64,000 nt of DNA from CAZBRS01 sp964494475 (GTDB lineage: Bacteria > Myxococcota_A > UBA9042 > CAZBRS01). The DNA lies in the NCBI GenBank assembly GCA_964494475.1, contig CAZBRS010000030.1, forward strand, positions 1 through 64,000. Direction: 5' to 3'. The position numbers were made by a program, and so were the translations under genes. The notes under the pieces are model-generated. The model made no database searches and was not told where the DNA came from. It saw only the letters and a list, made by a program, of their open reading frames with translations. Below are positions 48,279-57,440 of the stretch, piece after piece; within the stretch, counting starts at the first letter, position 1; every line of letters begins with the position of its first letter.

Positions 48279-48527
48279 ATGCTGCGGGGCATCCTCACCA
48301 TCGCGAGTGCGCTGACCATCGTCGCGCTCGCCTCGCCCGCTCTCGGGCAGGGCAAGAAGGGCAAGGATCAGACCAACTACGATTTCGATGGCGACGTCAT
48401 CGAGACGGACTACATGAAGCCCGACCAGCTCACCATCGAGGCCATCGGGAAGCGTCAGAACGAGGGCTTCATCAAGATCCGCACCGACTTCGTGAAAGAG
48501 ATCGTGCGATCAGCGGAGGATCTGTAA
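48279..48527 (+). CDS. Small exported protein, GltF-like by position
   Basis: An 82-residue protein with signal peptide MLRGILTIASALTIVALASP (cleavage near ALG), then a basic start (QGKKGKDQ) and the segment YDFDGDVIETDYMKPDQLTI, ending VKEIVRSAEDL. The C-terminal half recalls the short conserved tail found in Glt/AgmX-type clusters next to the FHA protein. Its ATG has an almost perfect anti-SD match (AAGGAGGTGA), the strongest in the window, which suggests high expression. An in-frame GTG two codons upstream is within the ribosome site. The family is not recognised from sequence alone. Confidence 0.65.
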   Translation: MLRGILTIASALTIVALASPALGQGKKGKDQTNYDFDGDVIETDYMKPDQLTIEAIGKRQNEGFIKIRTDFVKEIVRSAEDL

Positions 48528-48531
48528 GCCC

Positions 48532-50244
48532 ATGGCTGGTAAGCACGAGACCACCCTCAAGGTCGATCACGTCGTCGGCGACGAACTGCGGAAGAGCTAC
48601 ACCTTCCGCACCGGACCGGTCGGCTTCGGCAACGGGAAGATGTCGCTGGTACCCGTCGAGGGCGTCGGCGACGACGTCGAAGCGGCGCGCATCGAGTTCC
48701 GCGACGACGGCACGCTGCGCATCGAGGCGCTGGTTCCCGAGCCACAGCTCGCGTTGAACCGACGCTACGCGACCACCGGCGAGATCCGCGATCGCGACGA
48801 GATCTCCATCGGCACCAACACCTACCGCGTCCGCGTGCTCAAGGGCTTCGTGGTCGAGCAGACCAAGGACGAAGGCCAGGGCTACGCCCTCGAGGTCGCG
48901 CTGTTCTGGGGCAACGCCGTCCTGGCGATCGAGAACTACGCCAAGCCCCGCGAGGTCAAGCTCGGCGAGACGGGCAAGGCCGACTTCCTGGTGCCGGTCG
49001 AGTGCCTGGGCGAGAAGGAATACTCGCTCGTGAAGGGCTTCGGCGACGACTTCTACCTTAACCTGCAGAAGACCGACCTCGACGGCCGCATCCTGATCGG
49101 CAACGAGGTGTTCACCTTCGACGAGGTCCGCAAGCAGACGCTCCTCAAGGAGAACAGCTACCTCAAGATCACGCCGCAAACGCGCGTACGACTCTTCCTG
49201 AAGCACCTCTCGGTGCTCATCAGCTACAAGCCGCTCCCCAAGCGAACGCGCAAGGGCGTCGGTTCGTCCTGGAGCATCGACACGATCCTGTTCTGGTCCA
49301 TTTCTCTCTTCATGCACCTGGCGCTCCTGATCGCCATGAACCTCGTCCCCGAAGAAGAACTGCGGGCGCACAAATTCTTCGAAAAGAAGAAGACGGCGTT
49401 GATCGAGGTCGTGGTTCAGCAGCACAAGCAGGAGAAGAAGGAAGAAAAGAAGGACGAAAAGCTCATCGATGAGCAGAAGGTCAAGGACGCCATCGAGAAG
49501 GACCAGGCGGGCAACGCCAAGGTCGAGACCAAGGACGAGGTCAAGGCCAGCGACCTGGTCTCGAAGCTGACGCCCGAGCAGCGCGCCGACTACAACAAGA
49601 ACGTGGCGCTCAACGCGGGCCTCGCGGGCGCCATGAACAAGACCGACTTCATGGCCGACCTCATGAACGGCGGCATGCGCGACTGGGGCGGACCGAACCA
49701 GGGCAACCGCCTGGCGGTGCAGGTGTCGGGCGACGGCGCGTGGGGCGGCGGGCTCGATCCCTACGGCGGCGGGGCGTCCATGGGCGGTGGTGGCGGCTTC
49801 CGGGCCTCGGCCACGTCGTTCGCGTCGGGCTACGGCGGCTCGGGCATCTCGGGCATCGGCCGCGACGCCGGCAGCGACACCAAGCTGAACATCAAGGGCT
49901 CCGGCGTCCGCAAGATCAAGCTGTACGGCGAGAGCGCCGAGGTGACGGGCAAGCTCGACAAGGAGTTGATCCAGAAGATCATCCGCCGTCACATGCCCGA
50001 GATCAAGTGGTGCTACCAGCAGGGCCTGCAGAAGAACTCGCAGCTCGAGGGCAAGGTCGTGGTCAACTTCACGATCTCTTCGGTCGGCAAGGTCATCCAG
50101 ACCGCGGTCAAGCAGACCACGATGCGCAACGCCGAGGTGGAGCAGTGCGTGCTCGCCAAGATCAGCCGTTGGAAGTTCCCCGAGCCCAAGGGCGGGGGTA
50201 TCGTGGGCGTGAACTACCCGTTCATCTTCAAGACCACCGAGTAG
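48532..50244 (+). CDS. FHA / single-TM / AgmX-PglI C-terminal domain protein, GltG-like
   Basis: A 570-residue inner-membrane protein with TonB-like layout. Residues ~1-110 and ~120-235 look like two FHA-type beta domains. A membrane helix follows at ~262-282 (ILFWSISLFMHLALLIAMNL), then a Lys/Glu linker (KQEKKEEKKDEKLIDEQ), a Gly-rich segment (GGGASMGGGGGFR), and the AgmX/PglI C-terminal domain: LDKELIQKIIRRHMPEIKWC, LEGKVVVNFTISSVGKVIQT and WKFPEPKGGGIVGVNYPF. In Myxococcus GltG/GltJ this domain crosses the periplasm to contact outer-membrane partners. No AglRQS/TolQR-type motor is in the window. The FHA domains may read phospho-signals. Confidence 0.85.
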   Translation: MAGKHETTLKVDHVVGDELRKSYTFRTGPVGFGNGKMSLVPVEGVGDDVEAARIEFRDDGTLRIEALVPEPQLALNRRYATTGEIRDRDEISIGTNTYRVRVLKGFVVEQTKDEGQGYALEVALFWGNAVLAIENYAKPREVKLGETGKADFLVPVECLGEKEYSLVKGFGDDFYLNLQKTDLDGRILIGNEVFTFDEVRKQTLLKENSYLKITPQTRVRLFLKHLSVLISYKPLPKRTRKGVGSSWSIDTILFWSISLFMHLALLIAMNLVPEEELRAHKFFEKKKTALIEVVVQQHKQEKKEEKKDEKLIDEQKVKDAIEKDQAGNAKVETKDEVKASDLVSKLTPEQRADYNKNVALNAGLAGAMNKTDFMADLMNGGMRDWGGPNQGNRLAVQVSGDGAWGGGLDPYGGGASMGGGGGFRASATSFASGYGGSGISGIGRDAGSDTKLNIKGSGVRKIKLYGESAEVTGKLDKELIQKIIRRHMPEIKWCYQQGLQKNSQLEGKVVVNFTISSVGKVIQTAVKQTTMRNAEVEQCVLAKISRWKFPEPKGGGIVGVNYPFIFKTTE

Positions 50245-50246
50245 CG

Positions 50247-51143
50247 ATGGGGCATCGAACGGGCCTCCTGGCGCTGGCTGTCCTGGTGGCGGGCGCGTGT
50301 GCATGCGACCGGCACGCGGTCGACGCTCGTAAATTCGTGAACCGCGGGGTCGAAGCCCTTCAACTCGGCCAGGGAGACGTCGCGTTCGACTTCTTCACGC
50401 AGGCCGTGGCGCTGAACCCCGACGATCCTCAGGCTCACTATCACCTCGGGCTCGTCTACGCCCACGAGCGCAACCAGACCGATCTGGCCCAGCGCTGCTT
50501 CGAAGAGGTGTTGAAGCGCGATCCCGCCGATCCAGACGCCCTCTACCAGCTCGGCGTGCTCGAGCGGGAGCGCGGCAAGCCGGCCAAGGCGCGCGAGTAC
50601 CTGAAGAAGGCCCTGGCCAAGTCCAGTTCGCCCGCCGAGGTCAATTACCAGTTGGCCATGCTCGACGACGCCATCGGCAACCTGGCCGACGTCGATCGCG
50701 GTCTGCGCGAGACGCTGCGGCTCGATCCGACCCACGAGGCGGCCTACTACGAGTTGGCAACCCTCTACCAGCGCATCAACGAGCCCGAGCGCGCGCTGGC
50801 CGTGGTCGAAGAGGCCATGAAGCTCGAGCCTAAGTACGCGCCGCTCTATTTTCTGTACGCCGGGCTGCTGAAGAAGGCCGGCCGCGCCAAGGACTCGGTC
50901 CGGGCCATCGAGGCCGGGCTCGATCGCGACCCCAAGAACGCCGATGGCTACTTCGACCTGGGGTACTCGCTGGCGGCCATGGGCCGGTATCGTGAGGCCA
51001 TCTACATGCTCGACGGCTTCATCGCCCGGTCGAAGGAGTCGAACCCGACGCGCGCCAAGCTGGCCCGAGGCTTGATCGACAAGCTGTGGACCGAGATTGA
51101 CCGCCAGAAGTTCGGCGAAAAGCCCTCCCTGAACCTCCTGTAG
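50247..51143 (+). CDS. TPR lipoprotein
   Basis: A 298-residue exported lipoprotein (LLALAVLVAGAC) starting 2 nt after the GltG-like stop, so it is part of the same transcript. About six TPRs are visible, for example ALQLGQGDVAFDFFTQAVAL, GLVYAHERNQTDLAQRCFEE and GKPAKAREYLKKALAKSSSP. It is probably a periplasmic adaptor of the Glt-like assembly, anchored in a membrane. The TAG stop (51141-51143) is provided by the palindromic repeat that begins at 51140. Confidence 0.82.
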   Translation: MGHRTGLLALAVLVAGACACDRHAVDARKFVNRGVEALQLGQGDVAFDFFTQAVALNPDDPQAHYHLGLVYAHERNQTDLAQRCFEEVLKRDPADPDALYQLGVLERERGKPAKAREYLKKALAKSSSPAEVNYQLAMLDDAIGNLADVDRGLRETLRLDPTHEAAYYELATLYQRINEPERALAVVEEAMKLEPKYAPLYFLYAGLLKKAGRAKDSVRAIEAGLDRDPKNADGYFDLGYSLAAMGRYREAIYMLDGFIARSKESNPTRAKLARGLIDKLWTEIDRQKFGEKPSLNLL

Positions 51144-51189
51144 GGACACGATGCATCGTGTCCCTACAAGGGCCTCGTGTCCCTACAAG
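51140..51189. repeat. 28-bp palindrome, copy 2, plus a partial half copy
   Basis: 51140-51167 is identical to 5181-5208 (GTAGGGACACGATG joined to its reverse complement). It is followed by AAGGGC and then a second right half, CTCGTGTCCCTACAAGG, ending at 51189. The left TAG terminates the TPR lipoprotein gene. The tandem half copy suggests slippage or repeated insertion. Confidence 0.85.
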
Positions 51190-51202
51190 GTTGAATCCCG
51201 CA

Positions 51203-52000
51203 CTATAGCTTCTTGCGGCGCTGACGCTGGTCGTCGCCGTCGATGACGAGCACCCGACACATTTCGTAGAGGCGCGATGCGACGCGGTCGCCGACGCGTG
51301 CCTCGAGGGTCTCGTCGAGGCGGCGCTGGACCGAGGCGTGGCGCTGGGCGGGCAGGTAGTTGGTGGTCACGAGCAGCGTGCGCTCGGTGTTGTACGCGCG
51401 GCTGATCAACTGGTCGAGGACGCTGGCCTCCCACTCGGTGTTCTTACCCTTGCCGAGCTCGTCGATGCCGATGAGCGAGTGCGCGAGGATGGGGTCGAGG
51501 AGATCGCCCTCGCTCTGGCCCCGGCCGAACGCCGTTCGCAGATCGGAGAGCAGCGCGAAGAAGTCGACGAACACGGCGTCGAGGCCGAGTTGGAGCGTGG
51601 CCTGGGTGAGCAGCGCGACCAGCAGGTGGGTCTTACCCACCCCCGGAGGGCCCGCCAGCAACAAGCCCTCGGCACCCCGGCAGAGCGTGTCGGAGACCTC
51701 GCGTGTGATCATCTTGACGGTGCGTTGCTCACCGGTCTTGGCGTCGAAGCCGGCCAGGCTCTTGCCCGCGAAGCGCCGGGGGATGCGGGCGGCGTTGAAG
51801 AGGGTGAGCCGGCGATCGAGGTTGTGGCACACCGGGCACGCGCCGCGGAACCGCCGGCCGTTGCGCTCCTCGACCTGAAAGCCCGTGCCCTGGCAGGCCG
51901 CGCACACGCCCTGGCAGGCGCAGCGCTCGGCTCGCGCCGTGTCGCGGCCGGCGCTGACGAGGACTCCGCTACCGCCGCACTGAGGGCACGTCGCGCTCAT
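51203..52000 (-). CDS. DnaC-like AAA+ ATPase with zinc-ribbon N-terminus
   Basis: A 265-residue ATPase. The N-terminus carries DnaJ-like zinc motifs: CPQCGGSG at 5-12, then CACQGVCAACQGTGF, and later CPVCHN. The ATPase core has Walker A GPPGVGKTHLLVAL near 126-133, Walker B LIGIDELGKG, sensor 1 VTTNYLP, and a C-terminal arginine region SRLYEMCRVLVIDG. This is the DnaC/DnaI/IstB helicase-loader group. No transposase is beside it, which argues against IstB. It is coupled by ATGA to the helical protein that follows gyrB, so it may be a chromosomal helicase loader (inference). Confidence 0.85.
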   Translation of the reverse strand: MSATCPQCGGSGVLVSAGRDTARAERCACQGVCAACQGTGFQVEERNGRRFRGACPVCHNLDRRLTLFNAARIPRRFAGKSLAGFDAKTGEQRTVKMITREVSDTLCRGAEGLLLAGPPGVGKTHLLVALLTQATLQLGLDAVFVDFFALLSDLRTAFGRGQSEGDLLDPILAHSLIGIDELGKGKNTEWEASVLDQLISRAYNTERTLLVTTNYLPAQRHASVQRRLDETLEARVGDRVASRLYEMCRVLVIDGDDQRQRRKKL

Positions 52001-52698
52001 CGTGAGAGCTCCCTGAGGTCGAAGAAGGGGACGGACTGGTGCAACGTGAGCAGCCGTCGGACTTCGAGCCTGGCGCGGGCGGCGAGCGCCTCGGGGCCCG
52101 CCAGCGGCAAGAGGGTCCGCGTGGTCGCCTCGGCGGTGCGTTGCAGGCTCGAGCGCGCGTCGGGGGGCAACTGGGAGAGCGCGGCGTCGGCCAGGCGCGC
52201 GTTGGCCTCGAGGGCCCAGGCCAGCGGCAGGTCGAGGTCGGCCGAGAGCTCGGCGGCGCGCTCGCGGATCTCGGCCTCGAGGCGGGCGAGGCTCTCGGAG
52301 ATCAGCGCGCAGTCCGTGGCTCGAAGGCGCGTGAGCTCGGCCTGGAGGGCGTCGAAGGTCGCGGGCCCCGCGCTCGGCCGCGGCGTGGCGGGGAGCGTCG
52401 AGGCGGAGGGCGCGCCGGTCGGCGTGGGCACGAAGACGCGAGCGCGGTAGCGCTGGAACATGCGCTGGACCCATGTGGAGAAGTACGCCACGCGCCGGGG
52501 GAAGGGGTCTTCGGCCTTGCGGGTGGACTCGAACACGTGCACGCCCTGGCGCAGGCCCTTCAGCGCGATCGCGAGCGGGATGCCTGCCTGCTGCCAGCCG
52601 AGGACGACCTGCACGTCGAGGGCCGAAAGCATGGCGGCGTCGCTACCGAAGGCGAGCAGGGCCTCCTCGATGACCTCGAGATAGCGCTCCTGCTCCAT
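51997..52698 (-). CDS. Helical protein of unknown function between gyrB and the DnaC-like gene
   Basis: A 233-residue soluble protein, predicted nearly all helical. The N-terminus is MEQERYLEVIEEALLAFGSD, a Ser/Pro/Thr-rich linker lies at ~90-112, and the C-terminal half is Ala/Glu/Arg-rich (RLRATDCALISESLARLEAE). No known motif is recognised. It starts one base after the gyrB stop and overlaps the DnaC-like start. In some bacteria a helicase-loader ATPase pairs with a DnaD/DnaB-type helical partner. The context fits such a pair, but the sequence does not show it. Confidence 0.65.
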   Translation of the reverse strand: MEQERYLEVIEEALLAFGSDAAMLSALDVQVVLGWQQAGIPLAIALKGLRQGVHVFESTRKAEDPFPRRVAYFSTWVQRMFQRYRARVFVPTPTGAPSASTLPATPRPSAGPATFDALQAELTRLRATDCALISESLARLEAEIRERAAELSADLDLPLAWALEANARLADAALSQLPPDARSSLQRTAEATTRTLLPLAGPEALAARARLEVRRLLTLHQSVPFFDLRELSR

Positions 52699-52699
52699 G

Positions 52700-55129
<2,430 letters not shown>

Positions 55130-55158
55130 CTTTTCATCCCGAAGCCTGAAACCGCCGG

Positions 55159-55187
55159 AGTGTATCGATCGAGGCCGTGGAAGTAAA
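55159..55187 (-). promoter_or_regulatory. Promoter of gyrB
   Basis: On the minus strand TTTACT (55187-55182), a 17-nt spacer and TACACT (55164-55159), 30 nt before the ATG. Confidence 0.5.
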
Positions 55188-55302
55188 GGGAATTGTTGAC
55201 GCGCAAGGCATTGAAATGCAATGGGAATTCGACGACGGAAGGGGGGTCTGTGGCGTTATTGAGGATTAATCAAAAAAACACTATGCTCGACGTGCGCCCC
55301 AG

Positions 55303-55860
55303 TTACCGCTCGGAGTCGGGTCCGTTCGCTCCCGGGGCGCTCCGTCGGCCCCGGCCGGGCCCGTCGCCCATGCAGCCTCGGTGGTCGCCCTTCTCGTGAC
55401 CGCCGCGCCGCGCGTCGCGGAGCTCTTGCAGCTTCGTCACCTGCTCGGCCGTGAGGATGGCGCGCACCTGGGACCGCAGGGCCACGTGCTGCCGGGCCAT
55501 CTCGGTCTTCAGCGTTGCCATCTGCTGGTGGAGCGCGGCCACGCGGTCGAAGTCGGGCGCGTCGTTCTCGAGCTCGGCGCGCACGGCGTCCTTCAGGTCG
55601 GCGCGTGAGTCGAGGAGCGCGCTCGCCTTGTCGCGCTCGGCCCGGCAGAGCGGCTTCAACTGGTCGGACTGGGCGTCCGTGACCCCCAGCGCGGGGTCGC
55701 GCAGGGCGAGGCACAGGCCGAACCCGGGGCCCCCGTGGCCCCCGCGGCCGGCGCGTGGGCCGTCTCCGTCGTCGGCCCCCCGCTGCTTGCCCGGTCGGGC
55801 CATCGCGCTCATCGACACGCCGAGCACCACGAGCATCGCGATCCAGGTCCAGGTCTTCAT
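55303..55860 (-). CDS. ZraP/Spy-like periplasmic protein
   Basis: A 185-residue exported protein. Signal MKTWTWIAMLVVLGVSMSAM. The mature part opens with a Gly/Arg/Asp-rich stretch, then two long helices (LGVTDAQSDQLKPLCRAERD and VAALHQQMATLKTEMARQHV) with the LTxxQ motif twice, as GVTDAQ and ILTAEQV, the mark of Spy/CpxP/ZraP chaperones. It ends in His/Asp/Cys/Arg (GGHEKGDHRGCMGDG), a possible metal site. A sigma-54 promoter lies 38-54 nt upstream and a decayed two-component pair of the ZraSR type lies beyond, matching the ZraP arrangement. GGAGG precedes the ATG at 55860. Confidence 0.8.
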   Translation of the reverse strand: MKTWTWIAMLVVLGVSMSAMARPGKQRGADDGDGPRAGRGGHGGPGFGLCLALRDPALGVTDAQSDQLKPLCRAERDKASALLDSRADLKDAVRAELENDAPDFDRVAALHQQMATLKTEMARQHVALRSQVRAILTAEQVTKLQELRDARRGGHEKGDHRGCMGDGPGRGRRSAPGANGPDSER

Positions 55861-55897
55861 CGGAGCCTCCAGGGTTTCGTTACCTGCTCTTCCCTTC

Positions 55898-55914
55898 TGC
55901 ATGCGCCGTGCCAA
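55898..55914 (-). promoter_or_regulatory. Sigma-54 promoter of the ZraP-like gene
   Basis: On the minus strand TTGGCACGGCGCATGCA: the invariant GG and GC are separated by exactly 10 bp, as in the -24/-12 consensus TGGCACG-N4-TTGC. Only the first T of TTGC differs. The start of transcription would lie about 27 nt before the ATG. Confidence 0.7.
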
Positions 55915-55990
55915 GCCGCCGACCATCGCACGATCAGCCTGCAGGGCCGAAGTTCCGTCGCGCTGGCTCTCGGGGTCCGTGCAGATTCTA

Positions 55991-56000
55991 CACGCGCGTG
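55991..56000. promoter_or_regulatory. Possible upstream activator site for the sigma-54 promoter
   Basis: CACGCGCGTG, a perfect 10-bp palindrome (extendable to 14 with one mismatch), about 108 nt upstream of the predicted start. This is the usual distance for an NtrC-type activator. Specificity is not shown. Confidence 0.4.
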
Positions 56001-56014
56001 CAACGGGCGCATCG

Positions 56015-56396
56015 TCATGCCGTGGGGTGGTAGTCCCTGAGGCGGTACTGGAGCGTGCGCACGGCTGATGCCGAGGACGCGCGCCGCCCGGCGGCGATTG
56101 CCGTCGACCTGCTCGAGCACGCGCAGGATGGCGTCGCGCTCCAGGCGCTCGAGGACGCCCGGGACCTCGTCGCCGGCGGGTACGTCGGGGCCGGTCGCGA
56201 AGCGGATGGCCGGTGGCTGCACCGTCTCGGTGGGCTCGAGGATCGTAACGCGCTCGACCACGTTCTGCAGCTCGCGCACGTGTCGTGGTCGAGCCGCGCC
56301 GCGTGGCGGAGCGTGAGGCCGTTCAGCGCCACCGAGACGACGAGCAACGCCAGGGCACCGACGATACCGAGGTTGCGGGGAGAGCGGGCGTCCATG
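56015..56396 (-). pseudogene. Fused remnant of a histidine kinase and an NtrC-family response regulator
   Basis: From 56396 the frame reads MDARSPRNLGIVGALALLVV, then SVALNGLTLRHAARLDHD, which looks like the first membrane helix and start of a sensor kinase. It then breaks off. In another frame from 56279 comes VRELQNVVERVTILEPTET, the end of a sigma-54 AAA+ domain, and a Fis-type helix-turn-helix, GNRRRAARVLGISRA. One inserted base near 56057-56060 shifts the frame, after which TLQYRLRDYHPTA and a TGA follow. The kinase body and the regulator's receiver and ATPase parts are gone. An internal deletion of a kinase-regulator pair explains this; a misassembly is the alternative. Confidence 0.72.
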
Positions 56397-56442
56397 GCCC
56401 CAGGATACGCGACCGGGGAGGGGGAATCCAGGGGGCGGGGGG

Positions 56443-56751
56443 TCAACCCACCTTCTGGATGAAGCGGATCTTGAGATCGTAGAGGACGCCGTCGATGTGC
56501 TGCTGCTCGTCCTCGTTCAGGTTTCCGAGCGTCTTCTCGCGCAGCATCTCGACCAGATCGATCGTCTGCCGCGCGAGAGGGATGTTGACCGACGGCAGGT
56601 TGCTCTCGGGGTCGGGCATGATCCCCAGGTGGAGCAGGGCGCTCACCGACAGGGACGTGACGAAGGTCATGAAGTCGATGGGGGGTGGGCAGGGAGCGTC
56701 GCCACAACCGAGATCATGGATGGACAGGGCGTCGGGACCGGACACGGACAT
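56443..56751 (-). CDS. DUF1844-family protein
   Basis: A 102-residue protein. Its core is PPIDFMTFVTSLSVSALLHL, GIMPDPESNLPSVNIPLARQ, TIDLVEMLREKTLGNLNEDE and a C-terminal YDLKIRFIQKV, which fits DUF1844, a small uncharacterised helical family found in Myxococcota, Planctomycetota and relatives. Its function is unknown. I choose the ATG at 56751, which has AGGGGGG a few bases upstream. An ATG 15 codons earlier (56796) is in frame but has no ribosome site. Confidence 0.8.
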   Translation of the reverse strand: MSVSGPDALSIHDLGCGDAPCPPPIDFMTFVTSLSVSALLHLGIMPDPESNLPSVNIPLARQTIDLVEMLREKTLGNLNEDEQQHIDGVLYDLKIRFIQKVG

Positions 56752-56886
56752 GAGCCCCCCTGAAGATACGTTATGGCCAGTCGACAACATAAACACGCCC
56801 GGGCGGCTGTCAACGCGTCTTGTCGTCGAAGTGGCCGAGGAGTAGACTCATTGCCGTTCCGAGACCGGTCTTCGATGGAGGGTCCC

Positions 56887-57354
56887 ATGTCCGAGCGCGG
56901 CGTGTTCGAAGAGTTGTTCAGCGCCCTCGAGAAGAACCCGGCCCCGCGCTGGATCTTCGGCGAGCGCCTCTCCCTCGGCGGCAAGGAGGCCGTGCCTGTG
57001 AGCGAGTTCCGCCTGGTCGTCGAGTTGCCGCGGCCCGGAGCGATTGAGGGGCAAGCCCCCGGCTCCGGCGCGGCGCTGCGCATGGACGGTCGCCCCGTCG
57101 GCTTCCTGACCGAGAGTGACGGGCGCATCGTGTTCGTGCCCATCGTCGCCGGGGGTGCCGAGGGCGGCGTCGACGACACGCCGGGGTGGGTCGACGACCT
57201 GTTCTGCAAGCTCGACGACGTGCGCGCGTCTTGCGCGAGCCGATCGCGCGTCGCCGCCGACGACGAGCGCGACGGACGTTGCCGATCGCGGCGCGACCTC
57301 GACGACGAACCCCGCGACCGTCGGCCGCGGCGCGACGTCGACGGTCGCGATTGA
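56887..57354 (+). CDS. GerW/YtfJ-like protein with Arg/Asp-rich tail
   Basis: A 155-residue soluble protein. Residues 1-110 resemble GerW/YtfJ-type proteins: FSALEKNPAPRWIFGERLSL, then a Lys/Val strand with AVPVSEFRLVVEL, a Gly/Ala-rich loop and RPVGFLTESDGRIVFVPIV. The family makes beta-sheet proteins of unclear function in spore formers and others. After DLFCKLDD the last ~40 residues are almost only Arg, Asp and Glu (RDGRCRSRRDLDDEPRDRRP). This may be a disordered tail, or a frameshift may have replaced the true end. GGAGG precedes the ATG at 56887. Confidence 0.6.
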   Translation: MSERGVFEELFSALEKNPAPRWIFGERLSLGGKEAVPVSEFRLVVELPRPGAIEGQAPGSGAALRMDGRPVGFLTESDGRIVFVPIVAGGAEGGVDDTPGWVDDLFCKLDDVRASCASRSRVAADDERDGRCRSRRDLDDEPRDRRPRRDVDGRD

Positions 57355-57440
57355 GGGCGAGCGTCCGCACTTGACACCGCGCACGCCGTCCCCATTCTAG
57401 CGAGGGCCGGCCGGAGAGACGGTCGCAGACCACGAGCAGC

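Noticed and set aside
51203..52000. IstB transposition helper
   Set aside because: No IstA or terminal inverted repeats nearby; the gene is coupled to a gyrB operon and carries a zinc-ribbon N-terminus.
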